Assembly (NCBI GenBank): GCA_020635975.1
Contig: JACJYT010000019.1
Location: 1-43,617 of the forward strand
Reading direction: 5' to 3'
Origin: Chitinophagales bacterium
GTDB taxonomy: Bacteria; Bacteroidota; Bacteroidia; Chitinophagales; UBA8649
Length of the DNA stretch: 43,617 bases
Of the stretch, positions 32,573-40,883 are shown in pieces. A model generated the notes under the pieces. It did not search any database and was not told the origin of the DNA. It saw only the letters and a list, made by a program, of their open reading frames with translations. Numbering within the stretch: position 1 is the stretch's first letter; each line of letters starts with the position of its first letter. Made by a program: the position numbers and the translations under genes.

Positions 32573-34348
32573 CTAGGCTTTAAGAAACTGACTAGGTGTA
32601 AGTCCGGTTTCTTTTTTAAAATAGGTATTGAAAACAGTTTTAGAGTTAAAGCCACTTTCGTAGGCTAAGCCTTCAATAGTAAGGTGTGCATTTTTAGGAT
32701 CTTTAGCTATGCTTTTAAAGCTTTCAATTCTAAAGTGATTGATGTATTCATTGAAATTTTTTCCCAGCTTGTTGTTCAACAGCCAAGAGAGTTGGTTGGG
32801 GTGAATGGCTAGGGCTTCCGCTAAACTTCTTAGCGACAAATCGGGATTCAAAAAGGCCTTGCTTTCCTCTAGATAGCTTGCCAAGTTCTTGGCATATTTG
32901 CTAGCGGTGGCAGCATCCAATAAGGCGTTTTTTTCTTCTTGTGCCTCTTCCATTTCTTCGCAAGAATAGATGCTAGATTTAAAGGCCGTATATCTCGAAT
33001 CGGTACTTAAATCTTCCATTAAGGGGTCGGAGAATCGCAGTAATAACAAGGAAGATTTTTTCTCAATAGCTTGGGCAATCCAGTCAAAAGCTAGGTCTAT
33101 TTCGCCTCTGGCAGTATACAAAAATGGCAGGTAGGAATCTGCCGTAAAGCCATTAGCTTCTTTCGCTTTTGCATGTAAAATTTCCGAATATTCTTTTGCC
33201 TTGGTTTCGTCCTGCTTTAAGGTATAGGCTAAACTTAGAGCACCAATTTTCTCTCCATCTATAAGCACATCTACGGGAATCTTGTCGAAGTAGCTTATCA
33301 CTTCTTCGTAATGAGCTAACTTAAGCAAACACAGGCTTTTAACCGAGATAGCAGGAATATTTTTCGGATTGGCATCTAAGCAGGTATTGAGCATTTCGAG
33401 CGACTTGTTATAATCCTTAATCATGTAATGGTAGTAGGCTCTAAAAAAGTGGGTTTCTTCCGAAAGGGGATTGATACCGAGAGCTAGGTCTAGGTGCTCT
33501 TTCGATTTTTTTCTTTGGTCGGCAAGTATATAGAGAAAGGCAATAAACTGTTGGGCTTCTGCATTATTTGGATTAATAGCAATAGCTTTTTGCATTTCCT
33601 TTAGGGCTTTAGCATAATCGCATTCTATAAAAAAAGCAATGTTAGAGAGTTGGTAATAAAGGCCAGATAGCTGATTATTTAATTGCGCTGCCTTATGGGT
33701 GTATTCTATGGTTTTTCCCCAAGCTTCGGCAAAGGGCATAAAGCCTGTGGTGCCCAAAAAGCTGTAACAATCGGCCAAACCGATATACGATTCGCTATGC
33801 TCTGGGTCTAGTTCTAGTGCTTTTTCGTAAAGCGCAAGAGCACGAAGAGCATCTTCTGGATTCCATTTATTTCTTAGGTATTTGGCTTTTAAGGAAAAGT
33901 CGTAAGTGCTTAAATTTTTGGTTTGGGGCTTGACTAAATGCTCTTGAATTTCGAAGTGTCCGAATTGCTCTCGCAATTTGTCGGCTATAATTAAGCTAAT
34001 TTCATCTTGAATTTCAAAGATATTATTGCGCTCTCTATCCCAAGTTTCCGACCAGAAATGAAAGTCGTTTTCTGCTTCAATAAGTTGGGCTGTAATGCGT
34101 ATCGACGAGCCCGACAAGCGAACACTGCCTTCGAGTAGCGTTGCTACATTTAGCTGTTTTCCAATTTCGCTAATGGGAATATTTTTCCCTTTGAAGAAGA
34201 AAGAAGAAGTTCGAGAAGTAACTTGGAGGCCATTAATTTTTGCAAGGGCATTAATTATTTCTTCTGTAATTCCATCGCTAAAATATTCGTTCTCCAAATC
34301 AGAACTCATATTAACAAAGGGAAGTACAGCTATGCTTTTGTCTTTCAA
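32573..34348 (-). CDS. TolB-like/TPR/AraC-type transcriptional regulator
   Basis: 591 residues in three parts: an N-terminal TolB-like domain (about 3-125, IAVLPFVNMSSDLENEYFSDG, often found beside adenylate-cyclase or regulator domains), a TPR region (about 160-430), and a C-terminal AraC/XylS helix-turn-helix (about 505-591, with LTPSQFLKA at the end). It is cytoplasmic, so the TolB-like part probably serves as a sensor or interaction module. The only start compatible with the full domain is TTG at 34348 (an in-frame stop lies two codons upstream; the first ATG would cut the strand VLPFVN). A TATCTTTA sequence upstream resembles the -7 box. Confidence 0.85.
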   Translation of the reverse strand: MKDKSIAVLPFVNMSSDLENEYFSDGITEEIINALAKINGLQVTSRTSSFFFKGKNIPISEIGKQLNVATLLEGSVRLSGSSIRITAQLIEAENDFHFWSETWDRERNNIFEIQDEISLIIADKLREQFGHFEIQEHLVKPQTKNLSTYDFSLKAKYLRNKWNPEDALRALALYEKALELDPEHSESYIGLADCYSFLGTTGFMPFAEAWGKTIEYTHKAAQLNNQLSGLYYQLSNIAFFIECDYAKALKEMQKAIAINPNNAEAQQFIAFLYILADQRKKSKEHLDLALGINPLSEETHFFRAYYHYMIKDYNKSLEMLNTCLDANPKNIPAISVKSLCLLKLAHYEEVISYFDKIPVDVLIDGEKIGALSLAYTLKQDETKAKEYSEILHAKAKEANGFTADSYLPFLYTARGEIDLAFDWIAQAIEKKSSLLLLRFSDPLMEDLSTDSRYTAFKSSIYSCEEMEEAQEEKNALLDAATASKYAKNLASYLEESKAFLNPDLSLRSLAEALAIHPNQLSWLLNNKLGKNFNEYINHFRIESFKSIAKDPKNAHLTIEGLAYESGFNSKTVFNTYFKKETGLTPSQFLKA

Positions 34349-34414
34349 AATTTACGCTTTTTACTTTCTCTTTAAAGATACACTTATCTCTGGGATGCAG
34401 GGCCTCTCCGCGAG

Positions 34415-34696
34415 CTATTTTAGCACATCTTGAATATCCTTTTGCTTTTTGAATTGAGCATTGGCAAAGGGACATAAAGGGATTATTTTAATCTTTTTTT
34501 CTCTAGCCATGTTAACTAGGGTCATAAGCAGTTCTTGTCCAAGGCCTTTACCACCAAAGGCGGGATCTACTTCCGTATGGTCAATAATCATTAAATGTTC
34601 ATCTGCCTTAGAGTAGGTCATTTCTCCAACTTTTCTATCGTATTCTAGGGCTATGGCTGAGCCCTTGTTTCCTGTTTCTCTGATTTCTATTTTCAT
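34415..34696 (-). CDS. Small GNAT-family N-acetyltransferase (YjdJ type)
   Basis: 93 residues matching the short GNAT family: IALEYDRKVGEMTYS, the acetyl-CoA loop VDPAFGGKGLGQELL (R/Q-x-x-G-x-G/A pattern), and PLCPFA near the end. It acetylates an unknown small-molecule or protein amine. Its ATG overlaps the stop of the upstream AraC-transferase gene by 4 bases (ATGA), so translation is probably coupled. Confidence 0.88.
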   Translation of the reverse strand: MKIEIRETGNKGSAIALEYDRKVGEMTYSKADEHLMIIDHTEVDPAFGGKGLGQELLMTLVNMAREKKIKIIPLCPFANAQFKKQKDIQDVLK

Positions 34697-35553
34697 TCTT
34701 TTGTAATTTGACTAGGCTCTATTTGGCCAGCCTCCCAAGCTAAGATAGCAGTTTTACGCACAGGTCCCCACATATAGCCACCTAAAGCTCCGCTTGCTTG
34801 AATAACCCGGTGACAAGGAATTAGGAAGGCAATGGGGTTAGAGCCAATTGCCGTCCCTACTGCTCGAGCGGCCTTTGGATTTTGAATGGCTTGGGCTATT
34901 TCTCCGTAAGTACTAAGTCTACCCAGAGGAATTTTGAGTAAAGTTTCCCATACTTTTATTTGAAATTCGCTGCCTTTTAAATGCAGTTTTATTTCGTTAA
35001 GCTTGCTCCAATCTTTGGTAAATATCTTCATGGCGGCTTCTTGATAGGCGTCTTTTTTTGAATTCCATTTGGCTTGAGGAAAGCGTGCTTTTAATTCTTC
35101 TAAGGACTTCTCTTGGTTTTCGCAAAAAATCATATGGCACAGACCTTTTTTGCTAGAAGCGAGCAGGAGCTGACCAAAGGGGGAAGTTTCGAAGTGGTAA
35201 TTTAGTTCCAGATTTGCACCCTCATTTTTATACTCACCTGGAGTCATGCCTTCTATTTTAATAAAGAGTTCATGCAATCTAGAGCTGCTAGAGAGTCCAG
35301 TTTCTTCTGCTGTTCTCAGCAAGTTGTTATTGGAGCTTGCTAAGAGTTTTTTAGCGTGTTGAAGGCTGGTATATTGTAAGAAGCTTTTTGGGCTTATTCC
35401 GGCCCATTCTGCAAAGAGGCGTTGAAAATGAAAGGGACTGAGGTGAACGCTTTTGGCAATTTCATCTAGACTGGGTTGCCTTTTAAAGTTGGCTTGGATA
35501 AAGCGGATAGCTTCTGCAATTCTCTGGTAGTTGATATCCTCTTGTTCTTTCAT
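34693..35553 (-). CDS. AraC-type regulator fused to O6-alkylguanine-DNA alkyltransferase (Ada-like)
   Basis: 286 residues. An AraC helix-turn-helix occupies about 8-107 (SLDEIAKSVHLSPFHFQRLF). The C-terminal methyltransferase domain carries the active-site motif IPCHRV (Cys247) and QASGALGGYMWG. The N-terminal phosphotriester-repair Cys domain of E. coli Ada is absent, so it should combine alkyl removal from O6-alkylguanine with regulation but lack the methylphosphotriester switch. A minus-strand TAGCTTTG box lies at 35574-35581. It leads an overlapping operon with the GNAT gene. Confidence 0.93.
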   Translation of the reverse strand: MKEQEDINYQRIAEAIRFIQANFKRQPSLDEIAKSVHLSPFHFQRLFAEWAGISPKSFLQYTSLQHAKKLLASSNNNLLRTAEETGLSSSSRLHELFIKIEGMTPGEYKNEGANLELNYHFETSPFGQLLLASSKKGLCHMIFCENQEKSLEELKARFPQAKWNSKKDAYQEAAMKIFTKDWSKLNEIKLHLKGSEFQIKVWETLLKIPLGRLSTYGEIAQAIQNPKAARAVGTAIGSNPIAFLIPCHRVIQASGALGGYMWGPVRKTAILAWEAGQIEPSQITKE

Positions 35554-35573
35554 TATGGCAACTTTTCTTGGGT

Positions 35574-35581
35574 CAAAGCTA
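35574..35581 (-). promoter_or_regulatory. -7 promoter box of the Ada-like gene
   Basis: Minus-strand TAGCTTTG matches TAnnTTTG, 20 bases before the ATG at 35553. The remaining spacer to 35767 shows nothing else recognisable. Confidence 0.55.
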
Positions 35582-35767
35582 GCTAAGTAAGTTGGTGCTT
35601 ACAAGCCGTTTCTTGCTAAGATTTAGGAGGGGAAGATAAAGCTTTTAAAATAAATCAAGATCGGTGTTGGTCTGGCTGGGCTTGTAAGAAGCAACTAAGG
35701 CTTGGAAGTTCTTAGCAGCTGCTTTGCTGATGTAAAGGGGAGGGGGAATTCAAGCTAGTATTTAAGT

Positions 35768-36331
35768 TTATGGATTTTTTCTAATTAGTTCCAAATTATC
35801 TACGAAAAATATGGTATTCGGTTTATTTCCGCCAACAATTCTTATCGAAGCTGAATCTACAATCGAATTATTCTGAGTAATTGGAATTTCTATTTTTGTA
35901 TAGTTTGCAGTTGATGAAGTTTCATAAAAGCTCCCATGATCCATAATTGTATTTCCAGAAAAGAGATCAATTTGAATTAAAGCCGTATCACCATTATCGA
36001 TAGTTGATTTTATATATCCTGTTAAATGCGTTGGGTGTAAGGCAATGGCAAATTTATTAATGGCAAAACTACTATAGAAATTGTTGTATATAAATTTTGC
36101 AGCGAATTGACCATGAGCTGCATCATTATCTTTTTGCACAATGTAGGTTTCGTAAGGTGGTAAACAAGGCGGACAACTATTCGTTTGCCAAGTAATAAGA
36201 ATGGGGGCGTTATCCCAAAATTCAAAGTCACCATTTGGAACGGATATAATTTCTTGTTCTAAATCCTCCTTTTTGCATGCAAAAAAAGTGAGAATGAATA
36301 TTACGGCTAAAATATTCTTGCTGGTTGCCAT
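35768..36331 (-). CDS. Hypothetical lipoprotein with jelly-roll-like domain, 187 residues
   Basis: I start at the ATG at 36331 (MATSKN), which gives a clean lipoprotein signal (ILAVIFILTFFAC, lipid Cys19, followed by KKEDLEQE). The mature part begins VPNGDFEFWDN, a motif of carbohydrate-binding-like jelly-roll modules in Bacteroidota, and ends with a strand IFFVDNLELI. A CPPC motif sits near residue 51. Likely exposed on the cell surface or in the periplasm. Ligand unknown. Confidence 0.72.
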   Translation of the reverse strand: MATSKNILAVIFILTFFACKKEDLEQEIISVPNGDFEFWDNAPILITWQTNSCPPCLPPYETYIVQKDNDAAHGQFAAKFIYNNFYSSFAINKFAIALHPTHLTGYIKSTIDNGDTALIQIDLFSGNTIMDHGSFYETSSTANYTKIEIPITQNNSIVDSASIRIVGGNKPNTIFFVDNLELIRKNP

Positions 36332-36368
36332 AGTTCTTTTTTTAGTGGTGGTAATTTTATGTTTCACT

Positions 36369-36391
36369 CAACACCGCTAGCGCAAGTGTTG
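36369..36391. repeat. REP-like palindrome upstream of transposase pseudogene
   Basis: CAACAC ... GTGTTG arms (6 bp) enclosing a GCTAGC palindrome. It lies about 150 bases before a decayed REP-associated tyrosine transposase, whose known family partners are short palindromes like this. Single copy in the window. Confidence 0.5.
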
Positions 36392-36538
36392 AATCCCTAA
36401 ACTTCGGGGCAGTCACTTGTGCCTTTTATTAGCAAGTTTACAATTTTTTTAAGTTTGTTTTATAGAACACTAATTCAATCAGCCTTCCTAATCATTTACC
36501 ATCTGTTGACTAAAGTTACTCACTACTTTAAATTTTTT

Positions 36539-37119
36539 ATGAGTTTTAAGTATAAAATTGATAATCCAGCAGGAATTTATTTCATCACTTTCGAGTCGTA
36601 GATTGGATAGATGTTTTTACTAGACTAGAGTACTAGGATGTACTAGTAGATAGTTTGATTTATTGCCAAAACAACAAAGGCTTGATCATTTATGCTTGGT
36701 GTATGATGATTAAGCACGTTCATCTTATTGTAGCAGCCAAGAATCATGACTTAAGTGCTGTTATTGGAGATTTAAAAAAGTATACCAGTTCGCAGATTCT
36801 AAAGGCTCTTCGAGATAATCCTGCTGGAAATAGAAAGGAATGGATGCTAGAAGCCTTCTCAAAGGCTGGCAAAGCAAATTGTAATAACACGCATTATAAA
36901 TTTTGGAGACAAGACAACCAGGCTAAAGAATTGTTTCCATATATGGATAGCTTTATGCTTCAAAAATTAAACTACATCCATAATAATCCTGTAGCAGCCA
37001 GTATAGTTGATAATCCGGAATACTATTTATATAGCAGTGCTAGAGATTATGCAGGAATTAAAGGCTTGATAAACATAGAGTTTTTGGAATGGTGTTCGGA
37101 TTTAAAATGGCCCAAGTGA
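36539..37119 (+). pseudogene. Decayed REP-associated tyrosine transposase (RAYT, IS200-like)
   Basis: The reading frame runs from the ATG at 36539 (MSFKYKIDNPAGIYFITFES), then is broken by a frameshift near 36597. Reading in the +1 frame recovers VDWIDVFTRLEY, an in-frame TAG, and then DVLVDSLIYC leading into the intact part. That part has the HUH motif HVH in IKHVHLIV and family segments KKYTSSQILKALR, WRQDNQAKEL, LNYIHNNPVAAS and YSSARDYAG. One frameshift plus one stop make it non-functional. These are the family landmarks of Bacteroidota RAYTs. Confidence 0.87.
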
Positions 37120-37184
37120 GCTTTCGATAGAGGGCGGATCAGTATTTGTGCTAGAGGGGCAAAACCCGTGTTTGCTGTAGTTCT

Positions 37185-38123
37185 TTATTTTCCATAAGCT
37201 TTGGTGTCATATTCTGTCAAGTGATTTGAATTAAACACCAAACCCTTATTCATATTTTTCAGTAAAGAATATTTTTCAATCAAAGGCTTGAATTTGTCGT
37301 TGCCGTATTCAGTTAAACAGTTATAAAAAATTAATGCAAGTTCATGACTTGATAATTGTGCCCTTACAAAATTTGTGTATGTTTTCTTATTTTCTATTTC
37401 AGATTTGTCTATGTATTTAATTATATGATATAGATTTCTAAAGTAATGTCCCAAGTTGTTTTGGTTTTTTTCAAAGAACAAGTCATATCCTTTAAATGTG
37501 TCATCTAAATTAGCAGACTTAGGGTCAATTTTTATTTTACTATTATTTTGCGTCTTTATATATATTTCAAGTCTTTGATAGAAAATGTCGAAACAATCTC
37601 TACCTTCAGAAATTACTGAACTCTTTTCGCTATATTTTCTCAAGTCCATTGAGCTAACAATATTTGAGTGAGTATTTAATAATTGAAAAAAGGTGTTGTC
37701 AAATCTCTGTTGTCGTAGAGTTTGATTTTGTTCTATCATTTCTTTTTTCTGTCCTTCAAGTTCAAGTCGTGTGTATTTTACTTCTAATTGACTATACATT
37801 ATTTCCATTTGTTGATTGAGGAGTTGTTGTTTTTGTCCTAAGAAAGCAATATAAATGAAGAATAGTCCAGCCAAAGACCAGATTGAAGCAACAGAGCCAC
37901 CATAAAAGTCGCCAAGTAAATTGAGATTATAATTTGTGTTGTCTCGGCACAGATATAAAATGAGTCCAACTATAACGACAACAAAACCGCCAATCACAAA
38001 GCCCCAAGCCCAATTGGAATAAGTTTTTATTTTGGTTTCGAGTTTTGAAATTTTAGTTTCAAACTCTGTTGTTCGAGTTTCAATTCTGTCTGTTGCCGAT
38101 TGTATTTCTTCTTCTAATGTCAT
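37185..38123 (-). CDS. Putative phage abortive-infection protein (putAbiC-type)
   Basis: 312 residues. Layout: N-terminal coiled coil (about 1-37), two transmembrane helices (about 38-61 and 80-97), a long coiled coil (about 98-140), then the AbiC-like core beginning RFDNTFFQLLNTHSNIV and including SHELALIFYNCLTEYGNDKF. Similar proteins are found in defence islands and are named after Lactococcus AbiC-like phage abortive infection, but the mechanism is not known. It lies next to a three-gene nuclease/ATPase operon and a hairpin boundary element. A separate cassette from the three-gene system is likely. Confidence 0.75.
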   Translation of the reverse strand: MTLEEEIQSATDRIETRTTEFETKISKLETKIKTYSNWAWGFVIGGFVVVIVGLILYLCRDNTNYNLNLLGDFYGGSVASIWSLAGLFFIYIAFLGQKQQLLNQQMEIMYSQLEVKYTRLELEGQKKEMIEQNQTLRQQRFDNTFFQLLNTHSNIVSSMDLRKYSEKSSVISEGRDCFDIFYQRLEIYIKTQNNSKIKIDPKSANLDDTFKGYDLFFEKNQNNLGHYFRNLYHIIKYIDKSEIENKKTYTNFVRAQLSSHELALIFYNCLTEYGNDKFKPLIEKYSLLKNMNKGLVFNSNHLTEYDTKAYGK

Positions 38124-38160
38124 ATTGATTTTTATGTTGTCATAGAATTACAGCTGATGT

Positions 38161-38285
38161 TTTGCAGCTACCCGAAGGTGGCGATTTCGAAGCACTTCAC
38201 TTTCAGTCAAGCACAAACTTTGATAGAAGCACAAAGCTTGATTTAACCACTGAACCGCCACTTTTGGGTAGGTGCTGTTGGTGGC
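38161..38285. repeat. Stem-loop cassette boundary element 1
   Basis: About 125 bp bounded by TTTGCAGCTA (38161-38170) and TAGGTGCTGTTG (38269-38280). Arms 38164-38183 and 38256-38277 pair imperfectly (CTACCC/GGGTAG, GTGGCG/CGCCAC), and inner TCAAGC/GCTTGA and CAGT/ACTG pairs extend the stem. The final GTTGGTGGC (38277-38285) has an inverted match at 41886-41894. It lies between putAbiC and the three-gene operon; no gene. Confidence 0.65.
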
Positions 38286-38293
38286 TGGTGTTC

Positions 38294-40300
38294 TCATTTA
38301 TTCAGTCTTTTAAGTAAGTAGTCAGTCTTGGTTTTCATTTCATAAATTATATATTTCTCAAACTTCTGTCGGTCGCTTTCAAGTTCACTGTAAGTTGTCA
38401 AAATTACTTGACCGTCATTTGATGAAATGCTTTCAATAACATTAATACAGTCAACAAGTGAATCATTGTCTAGATTTTGTTGCTTTGGTTCGTCAAGAAT
38501 TAGAATATTCGGAAAACCAATCGAATCTAATTTTTTGAATTTAATTGATGTTTGAAGAAGTGATAGATAATAGCTTAAAATTATTCTGATATTGTCACTT
38601 GAACTTGAAATATTGTAAATATCGTAGTTGTCAAGGTATGGTGTATAATTGTCATTACTGTCAACTTTTATTTTACTAATTAGAGACTGATTACCCTTGA
38701 ATAGCCCTAAACTTGAAACATTAGATTGAACATTGTTTTTTATTGTGTCAATAATAGTTTGGTCATTCTCTGTTTGTTCATATTTAGATACTTCTTCTTT
38801 AAGTCTATCTAATTCTTTACTTGTCAAATCAATATCTCTCCTGAGCGGCTTCAAGTCTTCCCATCTTTGAGCAATTCTTGAATACTTCTCCATCTCTTTG
38901 TGAGTTGAGTCAGAATCCAAGATTCTTTTTCTTAACTCGGCAAACTCTTTGCCTGCAAAAGTTTTTGTTTGATGTTCAAGTTGACCTTCGTATTCTTTAA
39001 TTTTGTCTATAATGACATTTCTCTGTTCAAGAATTTTTCTCCTGTCTAAAATTCTCTGTTTAATTACCTTATTAAAGGTGTTTTCTTCGTCTTCTAAAAA
39101 GGCTAAATTTTGTTCAGGTGTAGAAATTTTTTTCGACAACTCTGAATGACATAAAACACACTCATCATCTGTTTGAGTTTCTAATTTAGCTTCGCAGACA
39201 GGGCAAGTTTTAATATTTAAATCAGTTGATAGTTCCTTGATTCGTTTTAATTGTTTGTTTTTGTATTTGTTTGCTTTAATTCTTTCAATATAATTTTCAT
39301 ATCCTGATATTTCTATGGATATTTTCTCAATCTTTTCAGAAGCTTTTCTATACTGAAAATCTAATGTTTTTAAACTGTCTCTTAACTTTTCGTTGCTGTC
39401 TTCATATTCTTTATTTTGACTGGAAAGCTGATTGATGAATTCCGATTCAGCCTTATATTTTTCCTGTAAATATCTCAAGTAATCATAGATGCTTGTTTTG
39501 CCAATTGAGTTAGTATTTACAAGAGGAATTTCATCTACTTTTTCTGCATTAGCGATTATTAATAGGTTTTCTTCTTTTTGATACAATTCGTCCTTAAATT
39601 TTTTAAGTTTCGCTTCAAGTTCTTTTACTTTAATTTCGTTTAAATGCAGGTTAAATCTATCTAGTCCAAAAACATATTCAAAGGCAACTTTCTTAACATC
39701 CTTTATATTATATCTCGTTACTTGTCGAGATTGTATCTGAGACCACCCGGCTCTTTGTTCTACGAAGAAAAGAGGTAATATATTTTCAAAATATAGTTTA
39801 GATAACTTATTGTCATAAGTTGGCAATTCAACTTGTTTTAAACCTATAAAATTGAATAGAAAATTCTGAAATCCATTTTCTGAAAATACACCTTCTCCTG
39901 ATACGATTAGCTTTGTAACTTCTTCTGTTTTGAAAAACTCATCAACAGAACACTTTTTGACTGCTGCAAGATGCAGTTCTTTTCCTTTTATGTATCGAAA
40001 AATTGTGACTGTGTCTATTCCGTTTGAAATTTCGAGTAATAGATAGGAATTCTTAATGCCTTTGCCATCAATTGAATTGTAGAACTCAGGTTTAAATGGA
40101 TTTTGAATTGTTTTAAATATGCCAAGCCCTTTCTCTGCTCCTAAACCATAAACAATTCCCGTAATAATACTTGTCTTTCCTACTGAGTTAGGTCCATAGA
40201 TAATATTCAACCCATTATTAAATGGAATTGTAGCACCATACTTAACATCATCTTGAGTGATGACAGTATAGATTAGTTTATTTATTATCAGTCTCGACAT
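38294..40300 (-). CDS. SMC/Rad50-like ABC ATPase of a three-component defence system
   Basis: 668 residues. Head 1 has Walker A GPNSVGKT (36-43) and a Q-loop region (FFVEQRAGW). A long coiled coil is interrupted by two CxxC pairs 15 residues apart (CPVC 366-369, CVLC 381-384) that look like a zinc knuckle at the coil tip. The C-terminal head has an S-rich signature (ISSSSDNIRIILSYYLSLL) and Walker B ILILDEP with D603/E604. This matches SMC-like ATPases of ABC-three-component and Lamassu systems (LmuB role). The gene overlaps the middle-component gene by 23 bases, third in the operon. Function in defence is inferred from architecture and context. Confidence 0.85.
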   Translation of the reverse strand: MSRLIINKLIYTVITQDDVKYGATIPFNNGLNIIYGPNSVGKTSIITGIVYGLGAEKGLGIFKTIQNPFKPEFYNSIDGKGIKNSYLLLEISNGIDTVTIFRYIKGKELHLAAVKKCSVDEFFKTEEVTKLIVSGEGVFSENGFQNFLFNFIGLKQVELPTYDNKLSKLYFENILPLFFVEQRAGWSQIQSRQVTRYNIKDVKKVAFEYVFGLDRFNLHLNEIKVKELEAKLKKFKDELYQKEENLLIIANAEKVDEIPLVNTNSIGKTSIYDYLRYLQEKYKAESEFINQLSSQNKEYEDSNEKLRDSLKTLDFQYRKASEKIEKISIEISGYENYIERIKANKYKNKQLKRIKELSTDLNIKTCPVCEAKLETQTDDECVLCHSELSKKISTPEQNLAFLEDEENTFNKVIKQRILDRRKILEQRNVIIDKIKEYEGQLEHQTKTFAGKEFAELRKRILDSDSTHKEMEKYSRIAQRWEDLKPLRRDIDLTSKELDRLKEEVSKYEQTENDQTIIDTIKNNVQSNVSSLGLFKGNQSLISKIKVDSNDNYTPYLDNYDIYNISSSSDNIRIILSYYLSLLQTSIKFKKLDSIGFPNILILDEPKQQNLDNDSLVDCINVIESISSNDGQVILTTYSELESDRQKFEKYIIYEMKTKTDYLLKRLNK

Positions 40301-40883
40301 TTTGTTTCCAATATGAATTTGGGATTACTTCTGTAATTATGTTTATGGTTCTATTTTCTGCAATACGACTTCCAAAAAGCTCTAGGAGATTTATTTCATT
40401 AGGAAATATCTCTTTTGCTTTCACGAAAAAGGCTTGACCTTTTTCTGTAATCAATATTCTAACATTTTTCTCATTGTCATCTGTTTTGTATGTAATTAAG
40501 TCCCTAACGAATAAATACAAGAACATATCATTGAATCTAATGTCCCAAGGAACACTTTTATATTGAACAATGTTAAAGTCAATCTCAACCTGTGATTTTG
40601 ATTTAAACAGACTTAGCTTTTTTAGGACGTTCTTTTGACCATTAAAATACTCAACAATAAACTTGGCTTGAAATGCTTCGTTGCGAAGCAAAAAATCAAT
40701 GCAAGCAATTACATTTTTACTTAATCCAAATTTAGTGTTTAACATTCCCAAAATAATAAGAATTCTTGTTGACCTATATTGAATTCTGTCTTCGGGTTGA
40801 ATGTAAGTAGGCCTATCCAAATTTATATTTGGTTTTAGACCTTTATCAGTAATTGATTTTATGAGATAATTAAATTGTTCCAT
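40278..40883 (-). CDS. Middle component of the three-gene system (winged-helix-like)
   Basis: 201 residues, no signal or membrane segment. Helical with likely winged-helix character (STRILIILGMLNTKFGLSKNVIACIDFLLRNEAF, then a beta-rich VRILITEKGQAFFVKAKEIFP). It sits between the nuclease and the ATPase, overlapping the former by 14 bases and the latter by 23, as the small middle component (LmuC/DdmB-like role) does in known ABC-three-component systems. No sequence motif alone proves this; the position and size do most of the work. Confidence 0.6.
   Translation of the reverse strand: MEQFNYLIKSITDKGLKPNINLDRPTYIQPEDRIQYRSTRILIILGMLNTKFGLSKNVIACIDFLLRNEAFQAKFIVEYFNGQKNVLKKLSLFKSKSQVEIDFNIVQYKSVPWDIRFNDMFLYLFVRDLITYKTDDNEKNVRILITEKGQAFFVKAKEIFPNEINLLELFGSRIAENRTINIITEVIPNSYWKQNVETDNK

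Noticed and set aside
36601..36660. CTAG-rich stretch as another octamer array
   Set aside because: It is explained by transposase codons and does not hold an 8-bp register.
39190..39206. Rad50-type zinc hook
   Set aside because: Rad50 has one CxxC per chain; here two pairs sit in the same chain, which fits an intramolecular knuckle better.
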